64,000 nt of DNA from Telmatactis stephensoni. Its lineage: Eukaryota > Cnidaria > Anthozoa > Actiniaria > Isophelliidae. The notes under the pieces are model-generated. The model ran no database searches. It was not told the DNA's origin and saw only the letters and a program-made list of their open reading frames with translations. The number at the start of each line of letters is the position of its first letter. Position 1 is the first letter of the stretch. Positions 51,259 through 63,599 of the stretch are shown here, in pieces. The DNA is taken from assembly GCA_029948255.1 (NCBI GenBank), contig JALIZF010001782.1, forward strand, positions 190,001 to 254,000, given 5' to 3'. A program made the translations under genes and the position numbers.

Positions 51259-53570
51259 AATAGGTTTTTACATAATTTGAACAAAAACAACTGAGTCAAA
51301 ATAAAGCTACAAATGTTCGAATAACCTCACGAAAGATCGTCAGCCATGACAGGGTGCAAACGGCGGACCATTATAAATTTGGAAAATATTTTAGAAAAAT
51401 TTGCACCTTTTGACTCTTTTATGTTTATATTTCCAAAGAATACATTAAAAACTATTTCCGCAATCTAAATTAAGTACCACGTTAACCGATTTTAAAGAAG
51501 TTATGCGAAAATATTTAAGGAGGCTTCCTACAATTTCTCTAGTGAACGACCGGTCAACTTGAAACGGCTATAGTTCTTACATGAAAGCACCCACAGTTAT
51601 GAACTTTCGTCCACTTACTACATAAAGGACTAAAGTTAATGGTATGTGTTTTGTTTACATCGGGATTACCATAGCGACGAAACAATGACGTCACCGTTTT
51701 AGATTCCAAGTAATTTTACGTGTTTTTCGACCTAAACTTTTAAAACGACATACAGGGCGTTAATATTTAGGACTTTGGCTAGCAGTATATGAATTTGGAG
51801 AAATTCGTATAAACGGATTTTGAAATATTCGAGGTGCAATTTTTTAACCCCCAAAATAACAATTTCTTCCAACTGAATAATATCGTTTTCACTTAAAAAT
51901 CGCTTCAAAGTAGATAACAATAAGATTATAATATACGGGATATGTTTTATAGACACATAACCTAAAAATTGAGAAAAATAATTTTTGGTCACGTGATCAT
52001 GCAAAACCTCTATTGAAACTCGTTTCTTAAAAGATTTTCCTTATGAGATTAAAACTTCCAACCATCATTTTTAACATGTTACCCACATGGAATTTATGTT
52101 GTATTTAAACCCCAAAGAGTTATCTCTAAAAGGAAATCACTTAGTAAATAGAAAATAAAAATATATGTTTCCCTACTGATCAAGTTATACGGCAGATTTT
52201 CATGTTTTAACCAATAAGATAAGCGGTTTAAACAATACCACATTTCTGCATTAATTATTCCATGCATGCCTTTCAGTACTCGGACGGACCAGTACTTAAA
52301 CCAAATTTCTCGACAATAATTTACTTGGCATACAGAATTTTAGGAGAGTAGTCCTTGATATTTGTTTATATTGAAATCTATTTTCCACTTGGAATAATTA
52401 GTTTGACCGATTTTCATCAGAGTCGCTCATAAACAGACAAGTCTTAAGCTTCTTCGTATGGTAATTAATTTCATACTATGTGGCATTCTCTATGATGCCA
52501 TCGTAAAAGAAAGACATAATTCTCAAAATTGTAACGAAGCAGAAGCCAACGATGTGCAATGAAATGGTTTGGTATCCAAAGTTTCGAAGTTTTTGTTGAT
52601 TAAGTGGTCTTAGATGTATAAACCTACAACTTCCTCATGTGTTGACGTCAATCCTTATGAACACTTCAGCAGTGCAGGTGGCACCATATGACCTTGGTGG
52701 ATTGGCAGAGATTCCACAAAGTTCGTCTCGAATCTAATAGAAAACAGTTGCTGGGTAAATATCTACTGGATAAATGCCGTGAACGCAGGTAAACTAGATA
52801 TTTATATACTGCTCTTTTAGATTGTAAATTGTAGGACACATATTCCTAGCTCGAGCTGGATATTTGTTGAGAGCTTGAGGATACTGTTGTTTTAATACAC
52901 CGCTATGAACGTGCGGACCTGCGGTTGGTTTTGTTTTAGTAATGTTTTTGTTGATCCATTATGATCATTTTTAACGGTGATGATGATATATATATGGACC
53001 CAAAACTTAAAAAGAAAAAATAAATGGTAAAAATGGTTCGTGAAACCTACCATTATAAGAAAAGTTTCAATAAAGTTAAGCAACCTAGTCAGGGTGGATT
53101 TATACGGGTGATTTCGTCCAGGATGAGTCACGGGGCTGAATTAGCATAATTTTTGGGTGAGACGTTTCATGGTTCCGACTCCCCTTAGTTCAGTACCGTT
53201 GCAATGTCCCACAAGCTCAACGAATTTGCTAGAATACCTCAGAATTTAGAACTCTGATCGCTGAAAATTGATTATAAATTGTCTTAATTGTTTACCCGAC
53301 CGTTCTGTGAAAATAAAAGAAAGTGACGTCATGGCAGCCATCTTGGATGGACTTCAACAAATTGTTACTCATCATTCATCCAACATGGCTACGGAAACCA
53401 CCTCTTAATTATTTTTTATTCGCATACAATAATTAAAATCTTTTTTTTCATTATTTGAATACCCTAACAATAAACTTCAAATGACAGAATTTAAAAAAAA
53501 ATTCATTGAAGATTTGGGAAGATCCGGTACTACCTTAAAAAGGATAAACGCGTTCTGTGACTTAATTTGG
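51259..53570. other. Intergenic stretch, no gene seen
   Basis: It is AT-rich, with only short frames on either strand and no recognised domain or repeat. Confidence 0.5.
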
Positions 53571-53925
53571 GCCGCACTGCAAAAGTGCGCGAGAAATATA
53601 AATTTACTCAAAAACTTGAGAAAATCGGTGCATCCACAGTAACTCACTTATTCGAGTAAATTTACTCAGTTATTTGAGTAACTGAGTACCCTTTACTCAA
53701 ATAACTGAGTAACTGAGTACCCTTTACTCAAATAACTGAGTAACTGAGTACCCTTTACTCAAATAACTGAGTAACTGAGTACCCTTTACTCAAATAACTG
53801 AGTAACTGAGTACCCTTTACTCAAATAACTAAGTAAATTTACGCGGATTAGTGAGTTACTGTGGATGCACCGATTTACTCAAGTTTTTGAGTACTAAATT
53901 TACTCGAGCGTTTTTGCAGTGCGGT
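53571..53925. mobile_element. Foldback element with a 31-bp minisatellite core
   Basis: The outer ends gccgcactgcaaaa and ttttgcagtgcggt are inverted, followed by atcggtgcatccacagtaac / gttactgtggatgcaccgat. Between 53684 and about 53830 are five near-identical 31-bp units containing gagtaccctttactcaaata. The frame is interrupted throughout. Confidence 0.9.
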
Positions 53926-55180
53926 GGATGGCAAAAACGTGGATCGAAATTTGTTTATTAATTTTTTTCGGGCAAATTGATTAGTATAAGTGGGGTCTAG
54001 ACATGTGCTTCAAATAGTGAACATCCCCTCCTCCTCCTGGAGTGCAGCTCAATAAGATCGATTCCTGTTGGCAGGACAAGAATAATTGTGTACGAATTGA
54101 TATGATAATGAGATATGGAGAATCGCTAGCTCTGGCCTGCAGCAAGCCAAAGCTCGGTAGACAAAGTGCAAAATGGCCATGGGTTATTGTATGACTTCGA
54201 ACCCGACTTACTCGCTGGACTTTTTCAGCTCTTTTCGCTTCTTAAATTTTCAGTTAATTGTCGTCGTCGAAGTGACAAAAGTGGTTACCATGCCTAAGTT
54301 GAAGCTACTTTTTGCATTTTCAAAACGACAAGACAGTTAGATCGAGAATGTGAATTAGAGAAAGAAAGAAAAAACAAGAGAGAAAAAGAATCAAAGAAAG
54401 GAAAAAGAAAGATAAAAGAAACAAAGATAAAATGAAGAATGAAGGAAATTAAATGAAAGAAAGAAAAAAAGTTTCAAAGAAAGAAAACAAATAGGTAATT
54501 TCAAGTGAGCTGTTAGGAATATTGCAATTCCAGTTCCGTGCACGTGGAAGCCAGGATTGGACTTTGCATGGTTATGATTTCCATCATGACTTGTTTGCTT
54601 TCAGTATCTGAGATATTCTGGGACCCAGAACTATGATATGCTTTGATAACTAGAAAATTATCTTTACTATCTTTATTAACTAGGTATGATTTATTCATAA
54701 GAGGCCAACCTCCCATGGATCAATTCAACAATTTCTTTCAATCAGTACGAAAATAGTCTCCATATAAACAAATGCTAATATTTATCTAAGTAAGTGGCTG
54801 AGAAACGCCTATTTTTTAGTTCAAATAAACCAATAATCATTTTGACATCGAGTAATTCCTTTGTTTGTCAGCAGCACTTTGAACAACATTGAAGTCAGAA
54901 GTCTCTTGCGCCCTCACCAAGCCATTTTGATGGTAAGGATATTATGGATGTAATGTAAATGGAGTAATTGTGAATCTTTAAAATGAAGTGAAAAAAGCAT
55001 TGCTCCTCTTAGACTTGTTTAGGATGAAACTTAACTGGTATTGCAAACGGAATCAGTGTTAGAAGTGAAGTGATGCATGTAATATAACTCCAGCGGCGCA
55101 TGCAGAGGGGCATGACTATGTTCTATAAAACAAGGAAGTGGACCCCACATAGAAATATCCCTATTTAAAATTGCGGATCC
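53926..55180. other. Intergenic stretch with a purine-rich tract
   Basis: Positions 54355-54490 are rich in 'aaagaaag' units. The minus-strand frame 54513-54716 (67 codons) has ordinary amino-acid composition but no recognised domain and no splice context I trust. Confidence 0.4.
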
Positions 55181-55220
55181 GCCAATGAACCCCCTAAAAT
55201 TGCCATCAAAGTTGTATCCA

Positions 55221-56130
55221 ATTTGTCAAGTCCCCAAAGAGTATTATAAAGAAAGAGAAAACCATATAACGGTAAAAAAAAGAAAAAAAAACTGGTTTGA
55301 TAGGGTCACGTCTCGGGAACCCTGAAAAATGATATGAAGTAAATTATATGTATGTCCCTTGCGTACGTAAAAATCCGTAAACACGCGAAGCAATTTGTTG
55401 CACAAATATATCTCCGTGTGTACCAGCGATTTCATGAAAAGCGTTGTTGTCAGTACATGGAGAATTTCGCCAGAGCGACATACTTTTTTAATATGCAGTG
55501 CAACGTTTTGACTATTTCCTTCTGTGGAAACCAGTTGCAATTTCAAGTTTCAAATTTGATTGGCGATCAAATATCCAACTACTGAAAATGGAAATTTTTG
55601 TGCAAATTTGCATATCCAAAAAAATTCCATTTTCAGTAGTTGGAAATATCCAATTTTTTGTACATGTCCAATTTTGTCAAGTCCCCAAAGAGTATTATAA
55701 AGAAAAAGAAAACCATATAACGGTAAAAAAAAGAAAACAAACTGGTTTGATAGGGTCACGTCTCGGGAACACTGAAAAAAGATATGAAGAAAATTACATC
55801 TTGAAGTAAACTACTCAATTCTTTGTGTAATCCGTTTTGTTTCGTGGACCAACTATGAAGTTGATCCACTCCTCAGAAAAGAAGAAAATTATATATATGT
55901 CCCTTGCGTGTACGTAAAAATCCGTAAACACGCGAAGCAATTTGTTGCGCAAATATATCTCCGTGTGTACCAGCGATTTCTTGAAAAGCGTTGTTGTGAG
56001 TACATGGAGAATTTCGTTAGAGCGACATACTGTTTAACATACTGGTTTAACATTCAGTGCAAAGTTTTGACTATTTTCTTCTGTGGAAACCAGCTGCAAT
56101 TTCAAGTTTCAAATTTGATCGGCGGTCAAA
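55221..56130. repeat. Tandem segmental duplication, unit ~450 bp
   Basis: Blocks recur in the same orientation: agtattataaagaaagagaa (55241) and agtattataaagaaaaagaa (55691); aaatccgtaaacacgcgaag (55370 and 55918); caatttcaagtttcaaattt (55538 and 56097). The second unit carries ~90 extra bases (55800-55885). The open frames in both are parallel copies and match no known family. Confidence 0.88.
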
Positions 56131-57375
56131 TTTCTTACTATTGGCGATATACATTTGCAAAACATTTCCATTTTCAACATTTGGAAATATCCAATTTTTT
56201 GTGCGTGTGCAGTGGAAATCTTGATTCATAATTAACGCGTTTCGTCCACATTAAAATACATTGTTAATTTGAGCTGTCGGCCCTACGTACGGTCTTACAC
56301 CTCCCAGATGATGAGCCGGAAGCTCGGATCCAACACCGTTTTTTAATGTGGAAGAAACGTATAAAAATAACCGCCAAATTTCCAACATGTTCCCAGCAAA
56401 TTTCAAATTGCTAGAAAATGAATTTTCCACTATATTTCTAGCCTTAATGGATGGAAATTTGCTAGACTGTTTGAAATTTCCACCAATTAAAAAAGGCCAC
56501 AAAATTTCCGGCAACTGATTAGGTGTCATGATGAGGGGGCAATTTGAAGGAAATTATGTGTGTTCCTTAGAGTGTACATCAATATACCCGTACCAACAGC
56601 GACGTGCTTCTGACTATATTTTCATTCATGCAAAATGTTGCTTGGGCATACCCCTGCAGCAAATTGATTCATCTGTACCGACGTTTATAGTCTTGAAAAA
56701 TCGTTCATTCAAGAATGATTTTATGATAGTGAATTATATGGGTGGTATATGGGTCGACGGTATTGTTTGCTCAATTTGCAATATTTGGTCCTGTAAGCGA
56801 CACTCGACATTTGCCTGACAAGATTTTTGACATAAGTATATGCGAATGTCATATAATGTGATAATCTACAAATAGCAATCAATTTCCATTTTAGTTGATA
56901 TTTAATTTGATATATAATCGAGCGGGTACCTGCTGTGGATCAACAATAAGTTATCACTTTTTAATTAAGCTTAAGACTTCTTCAAATTGTAGATTTACTT
57001 TCCAAAATTTAAGGTATTTAAGCTGTAGAAGTCGATTGGAATATTTTGGGAAAGATCTAAGCAGCCTCGATCTGTACGCCTGGTTCACATTAGCGACATA
57101 AGCAAAAGCGCAAGGAAACGTATTAAGTTGTGCGCAACAGCATTACAGGGACAAACGTTACGTAAGATGTTGAAGAAAATATTGCATTGTCTGGGCCTCG
57201 ATGATCGTCCTTTACTGAGTCTGAGTACGTTGCTTTAGCTCATGCTCAAAAGAAGCATTGTTAATGATCAGCACACTACTGAATCTGCATATGTTGCTTC
57301 CCTAGCTACGCTTACGTCACCAGAGAAAACCAGACAATAATAAAGTCTTTTCTTCCTTTTACCCAGCATGACGTC
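56131..57375. other. Upstream flank of the PA14 mosaic gene
   Basis: Weak inverted words such as ccgccaaatttccaacatg and gctagaaaatgaattttcca are found at 56370-56520. A further MITE-like unit may start at 57080 (ggttcacattagcgacataa). No core promoter was recognised. Confidence 0.4.
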
Positions 57376-60300
57376 ATGGTTACCTTGGTGACGCCGGCCA
57401 CTTTATTAGTACTCTTAGGTCACGTGGTGCGCTTTACGGAGGCTACATGCTTTACTACTCGCCCTGAAATCATTCTTCAAAACCACGTGGTTTATTCTCA
57501 GACGCTTCCACACATCGGAGAGTGTTGGCAGACATGCAAGCAGAATAACCGATGCCAAAGTCTGAACTACTTTGTGAAAAAGCACCTTTGTGAGATCAAC
57601 AACAGGACCATAGACCTTGCACCCAAGGACATGGTAAACGTACCGTATGCTGCTTACTTTGATAATCCATATCGAGGTGAGAATAAAGATTGATCAATTT
57701 AAAATTGGGTTCTTTAGATAATTAAAACTAATTAAAACTAAAATATTAAACCCTCAGTTGCTGTCGGTACAACGAATACTACGCCAGCAGTTTCTTGTGC
57801 TGAGGTACTGAAATCCGTTGGGAATGTAAGCGGTCCTTACTGGCTTGTTAACCATGCGCATTCAGGCGTCCCTTTTATGGCGTACTGCAACATGACTACC
57901 TTAGGTAAGTAAATTTCACAATAATCAATTATTGTTTTCAGTGTTTTGGCTTGTAGATAATTTATTTCAAAAATCAACAAGCATTTGATAAATATAAACT
58001 TTGAGAGACCTATACCCACCAAAACCTTGAAAAAAGTATGAAGTATATAAAAGTATAAAATGCACCCATAAACACGGTAATTATAATTGTACAAAGCACA
58101 AACAGCATGGTGTTAATTGTGATTTAAACAAGAGAAACGAGCCGCATGCTAACCGTAATACGCAGTGTCTTTTCTGACAATCGGTGATAGTCTGCCTACG
58201 TTACTAGTGCTCAGAGCAGTTTTCGTATGAGTGTAAAACGTACCGCGCTGTGTCGTGACCGTGTCAACGCCGTGATGTCTATAAAATCATTCGCAATTCC
58301 TGCCGTAACCGTGCGGTGCCGTTTTCACAGTCATACGAAATCTACTCTACATATTATACCAAACTAGTATAGTTCAGTTGTTCTTACTTGATTTTTTGCA
58401 ATTTTTTTAAAACAACATGAAGCTCAGACAGCCCGTAGCTAGATTTGGCTTCTGTCGATGAAAATTAAAAATCAACATAACGCCGAATAAATACAGAATA
58501 GTAATCATATATTATCTAAAGATCATTTGGTAGATCATCTTTGTTTTTAAAAGTAATTAATTTTCTATTTACAGAGTCCAGTGTTTGTCGCATTTTAAAC
58601 AACTGCAGAAATGGAGGGACCTGTGTCGATAAAGAAGGAGGAACTTCTTCCTGTCGCTGTGCTCATGGATTTTATGGAGACAACTGCCAGCTGAGTATGT
58701 AATCGCACATTTTTGTGGAACTTTAAATGATCAAAGATCGTATACCTAAAAGAGCGGGCAGTATGAGATAAACTGAAATTGACTTAATCCAGTGATAAAC
58801 TGCAACTGGCTTCCGTTTCACAAAGCATGCGTTTCACAAAGGCTTCACGTAAACTTCACCTTATCGTAAACTTCTAATCGCTTTGTCTCATTTTATTTGT
58901 CGTCGTATTTTAGCCATTTTAATTTAAAGCAATTACCTTTCAAACTAATACCATTTCGTCTAATTTTTCTGTCTTTTTAAAGATTGCCTTTAGTTTACAA
59001 CAGATTAATAATATGCAGAAGAGAACTTTTCCCCCGCGCGTTCTCTTAAGAACACGTTCGTAACCGCGCACATACGGATTTTTTAAGGTGGACCGGAAAA
59101 AAAAAGTATCCGAACCTGGACCCGAGCGCACCTAAAAATAGAAATATAAGAGTCAAAAGAGTCATATCATAAAATGCCGCTTATAAGCCCTGGGCGTATA
59201 CAACTTTGTAAGGGGTTTTATATGGGCTTATAACCGTTGTCATTTGTTTTGAAATCAAGTGATTTCGTTTCTTTTTCTTTTTGTATTTCCTTATGAAGGA
59301 CTTAAAGAGCCACTTTGATGAAAATCGGTCAAAATGTGAAGTATATTATTCCTGTGTGATGAAATTTAGTGATGAGTATAAAAACTTTAATCACATTTTA
59401 ATCACATTATTAGCGATAAATTTTGGTTCGTATAAAAGCTAAAAGAACAATAGGTTGAGTAGATGACGTTATCCACTCAAAAGATAGATGTTAAAATACT
59501 TGATAATTTTTATCCGTCTGTTTCGAATATGAAGATAACATGTTGCTTAAGATTATTGGCGACACATATATGATTTGCCTATTCTTCTTCTTGAGTTTTG
59601 GGTAGCAACTACTAACCGCTGGCCGTGAATTGTGTTTTGTTATGCCTAAGTGTTTTACAAAAGGAGGTAACGTTTTAATATTTAAATGTTAAATTTTTAT
59701 GCACGACTTTCATCCAAGCACGTGGCCCTTTATTCAACTGAAATTAGGAGTCAGATCTCATGCTTTCGTTTTTAGATGTAGATGGAGTAGAACGCAGACT
59801 GTGGACGAAAGTGAAGCCTGGTACGATTTCCCAGTTGAAAAAAGATCCACGTTACCCTGCCAACCCAACAATCATGGAGAACATTACCATCTTAGAAACA
59901 CCTGTTCGAAACGAGGAAAACTACGGGCAAACACTGACGACCTACTTCATCGCCCCAGAAAAAGGAGGTCACGTGTTCTATATGGCTTGCGATGACCAAT
60001 GCCAACTGCTGATCAGCAACGACACCGATAGTAAAAATGCAAAGGTGGTGATTGACATTCTGAATCCGACTCTCCCTGGGTTCCGTCGTTTGTAAGTTAG
60101 ACCTTTGCTCACTTCATAAGGTTTTTAGCTTAGCGATTTTCGGAGGGAAATGACGATTTTTACTACAATTGACCAGGGAAACCCAAGAATAGTAATTTTA
60201 GCGAGTACAAAATTAAGCGATTTTGAAGAACTTGCTAAAATTCCCTATATATGTTGTCGCTAAAAATAGTAAATTTATGGGACATGAGAATGGCTTCTCG

Positions 60301-62960
60301 TACCTCATTTTTTCTTAATTTTGGTGTTAAACCAACCTCATTATAATAAGTGTCTATAAACCCTCCTACTAAAGGAGGGCTACGCCCTCAGCTGACTGCA
60401 ATATATCCAATATTGCTTCAGTAACTATCTAATACATCTGCTCAAAGATTTGTTTCCGCAAAAATACCACTAATCCGTAAAATTAAACTCCCGCAAAAGT
60501 ACAGTGCTACACGCGTACGGTAATGATATTTGTTATATGCGTTGTTTCTACCAACAGAAGGGCCGACCAGAGTTCTCCACCTATTCCAATGGTTCGTGGA
60601 CAGCTTTATTTCCTGCATGTAATTATGACCCAGGGACCTACTGACAGCCATTTGTCGGTTGGGGTTATGTTTCCAAGTGGAAAACTCGACAGGCCCGTGA
60701 CCAATAAATATCTCGGTAAGTGTAAGTTGCTTTCTTAATAATGTTCTTCTTTATAAGAAACTCATCATTATAACACAGTCCTTCTCAAAAATGTTGCCCA
60801 TATAACATATAGTTGATTGCTAAAATAACCATTTCGTGACAGTGTAGAACAAAATCGCCTCACAAAGAGTTTGCTACTTATAAGTCACACAACAATTCTT
60901 TTCAGACTATTTTGTTTTATACCTATTTTAGAATGACTGCAGTTGCCTTCGAACAAATATGTACGAGATTCAATGTTTTGCTGTTTCTGAGATCAAATGA
61001 ATTGTTAAAATGAATCATCTAGGGAATGAATGGAAATCTGCAACAGGGTATATTTATTAAAGACCTATAAAAATACGAAATACGGTGTTACAGACTATCT
61101 TTCATTCCTTATTGCATCTTTATTAAACTAGTTCGCTGGCCAATTTCCGTTTATATATCAAATCAAGTTGTAAAGTAATAATATGCAGGGTGATTTTAAA
61201 ATAAACTACGTTTCTCACTGGATCAAGTACTTGTACAATTTTGTCCTACGTGTACTGATTCAGCTGAGGAGTTATACTTTACTATTATTAAAACATAACT
61301 TCTTTTTTATCGACAGCTCTTCCTCCGACTTCACCGGTACGTAGGCTCAATACTATTTGTTAAAAAATATTGTGATTTCCTTGCCCATTCCAGAAGGCGC
61401 TCAACAAATAAATAACACTAAGCCATTTAAATTTTATGCTCTGCTCGGGCATTTGAAACCAGAAATAATGTCTAACTTGTAAAAACTTTCTCTTCCACAA
61501 AGTGAAATCAGAGCAAGGTTGATTCCATATTGCAATGTGTATGACTTGCGTCACAGCCAACAAAGCTGTTTAACACACGCCACACCACGCGTGGCTTGCT
61601 GTTGCGAATAACCAATAGCAATCTGACGAACCAAGCACGATCACACGATCAATCCTCATGTTAAATGGTGGCAACACTGAAAATAATCTTTTTCATCTGA
61701 AGATGTGAATGTAAAATGATTTTATTGTTCCCACCATCCCGGGCTGTTGCACGTGATCGTTCTGCGCCTCTAAATGTGATTCACTGGGCTTAGTGAAAAA
61801 CGTCTGCGCATGCTCGTAGTCACGTCTTCGTGCTTTTGTACTTTCTCACTAGGAGATATTAGCATGCTGCATTGCTACCTTTAATTCGACTATAAATAAT
61901 AATTGTACTGTATTGTATTATTGTATTATATTGTAAACTTGTGCAAATTTCGCTTTTGCTCTTGCCTTCAACAATGATTTTCACAAAATGTCAAAATTTA
62001 AGGTCAGTTCTTGAAACTTAGAGCCTCTTCATTAATGCAATATCTTTGTCTCACAAAAGTATACAAGAGAAATTTTATGTATACACCGAGAACACGAGCA
62101 TTTCATTTCAAGCTAAAACTCACAAATTTCTTAAGAAAACATCTGCATGCGCAGACGTTTTTCACTAGTGTCGATTCACTATAAAAGAGAATCCTTGGTC
62201 AATGAACAGCGTGATTTGGATGAATGCGTAATTGAACTAGACAGCAAAATATACTCAAATGTACTCATTATCTTCACCCAGAAAGATATATAATTTGCTT
62301 CCTTTTTGTGATTAAATTCCACTTATTCAGCACAAAGACTGGATTCTGGTCGCACGATTCTCAACCGCTGACGCCCAAAAGAACTGGATGACAGCAGATG
62401 GTGCATGGTGGTATGACATCACAGCCCAACAAGGAGACCCTACAAACAAAACAGCCAATCAAGACATAATCGCACCAGCCTTTTGGACTGCCAAAGGATA
62501 TGAGATCAAGATAACACGAACAGATGACCTCACCCATACACCTCTATTGGCCACCACCTCTAACTGTTTGGGTGGGCGCACATTTCGTGAAAAGTTGACC
62601 AGCTATGGTGACTTTAGAAATGGTGCTGTCTGGGCGTCTGACAAGTGTCTTGGTAGTTGCCGTGTTATCTATGGTGGGAAGTACTTAGACACCGCTGGAT
62701 TTAGCCAGGCAAGATGTGATGGCAAAATTCAATCTCGAAACCATATTGGTTTCTGGTGTGACTGGGATAGTGGAGATGGAGCTGTTATGATGATTGGTGG
62801 TGGTGGTAAGAATTGTACCAGAGCTGACCATGGTATTGGTATTACAGAGGAGGAAGAGGCAAAATTTGGTATAACAAACGGTTGTGATTTTGGGGATGTG
62901 CCAGGATCATCACCCGCATGCACATCACAGTCGTATGCGCTGAATCTATGGATCAAATGA
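57376..62960 (+). CDS. Secreted mosaic protein: PAN-like, fibrinogen-type stub, EGF, PA14-like and C-terminal module (7 exons, 563 aa)
   Basis: Seven exons join in phase: 57376-57676, 57758-57904, 58575-58694, 59776-60091, 60558-60715, 61317-61336 and 62331-62960 (stop TGA). The first 24 residues (VTLVTPATLLVLLGHVV core) are a signal peptide. Residues 25-98 resemble a PAN/Apple module (ECWQTCKQNNRCQSLNYF). Residues 101-149 have the look of a fibrinogen-type N stub (SCAEVLK...GPYWLV...MAYCNM). Residues 150-189 are an EGF repeat with six cysteines (NNCRNGGTCV...CRCAHGFYGDNC). Residues 190-347, split over two exons, fit a PA14/GLEYA-type sugar-binding domain (RRLWTKV, YPANP, NYGQ, DDQCQLLISNDT, HLSVGVMFPSG). 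The 20-nt exon adds a proline-rich linker. The 209-residue last exon (DWILVARFSTADAQKNW, GFWCDWDSGDGAVMMIGGGG, ADHGIGITEEE) looks like modules seen in other anthozoan secreted proteins, distantly recalling fibrinogen/intelectin folds. An upstream ATG at 57368 is out of frame. Likely an extracellular lectin or matrix protein; the ligand is unknown. Confidence 0.9.
58206..58346. mobile_element. 'cggcac' family palindromic MITE, best copy (in an intron of the mosaic gene)
   Basis: The arms gagcagttttcgtatgagtg and cacagtcatacgaaatctac enclose cgtgaccgtgtcaacgccgt and gccgtaaccgtgcggtgccg. It lies between the exons at 57904 and 58575. Confidence 0.8.
59297..59736. mobile_element. TIR element next to a splice acceptor in the mosaic gene
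   Basis: The left end taaagagccactttgatgaa pairs with the right end ttcatccaagcacgtggccc. It stops about 40 bp before the exon at 59776. Part of it matches 41284-41500. It includes the small frame MPKCFTKGG followed by a donor-like gtaacg at about 59642-59670. Confidence 0.65.
61783..62182. mobile_element. ~400-bp TIR element in the last intron of the mosaic gene
   Basis: The words agtgaaaaacgtctgcgcat (61792) and atgcgcagacgtttttcact (ending 62166) are exact inverted repeats, with looser matches 'gtgattcact' / 'tcgattcac' outside. No coding content. Confidence 0.8.
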
Positions 62961-63599
62961 ATTCCATGCTCAACTAGAGAAAAATCTCAGTCTACCAAGA
63001 CACTTTCACTGACATACTTGAAATTTTCATGATATTTCATAGCTGAACAATTTGATCGACGACATACCATTTGTCGTCATTTTACTTAACGTACAAAAAC
63101 AGGCGCCAAAGGATTGCTTCCAAATGTGATGTATCTATAAAATTTAACCGAGGACTGAACTGCCTCAGTTGGCTTCATACTTGTTACGACAATTATATTA
63201 AAAAGCACACACTATGCACAATTCGCAATTTTACAAGGACATATATACCTGAGAAGCTTACAAACTCAATTCAAGCGAAACTACTATTCTCTGCTTATTA
63301 AACTTTAAGTGTCATTATAAACATCAATGTCTATATTATTGGAAAAAAATTCTTAGGACTGTAAAGACTTTCAAACGACGGTGATTCTGTTTGCTTTATA
63401 GAGATTTTTATAAGCTTTTAATTAAAGTTTCGCTGATGGTTTGATTATAACTATAAGAGTGACAGTTTTGATATGTAGATTTGTCGTTTTGTCCAAAAAT
63501 TAAGACTTAAGTTTGTTTAACGAGGAGTGTAACAGGTAAAGCAAAGCTTTTTTCTGACCTGGTCCTCAAATCCTGAAATAAATACACAATAGTCGGTAT
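62961..63599. other. 3' flank of the mosaic gene
   Basis: It is presumably 3' UTR, then spacer. A canonical AATAAA lies at about 63577, some 600 bp after the stop; whether it is used is unknown. The frame 63071-63301 has no recognised domain. Confidence 0.5.

Noticed and set aside
53640..53830. CRISPR-like array (31-bp repeats)
   Set aside because: The units are contiguous with no unique spacers, lie inside a foldback element and the DNA is eukaryotic.
57368..57391. Start of the mosaic protein at the first ATG
   Set aside because: That ATG is out of frame and stops after seven codons; the ATG at 57376 gives a signal peptide.
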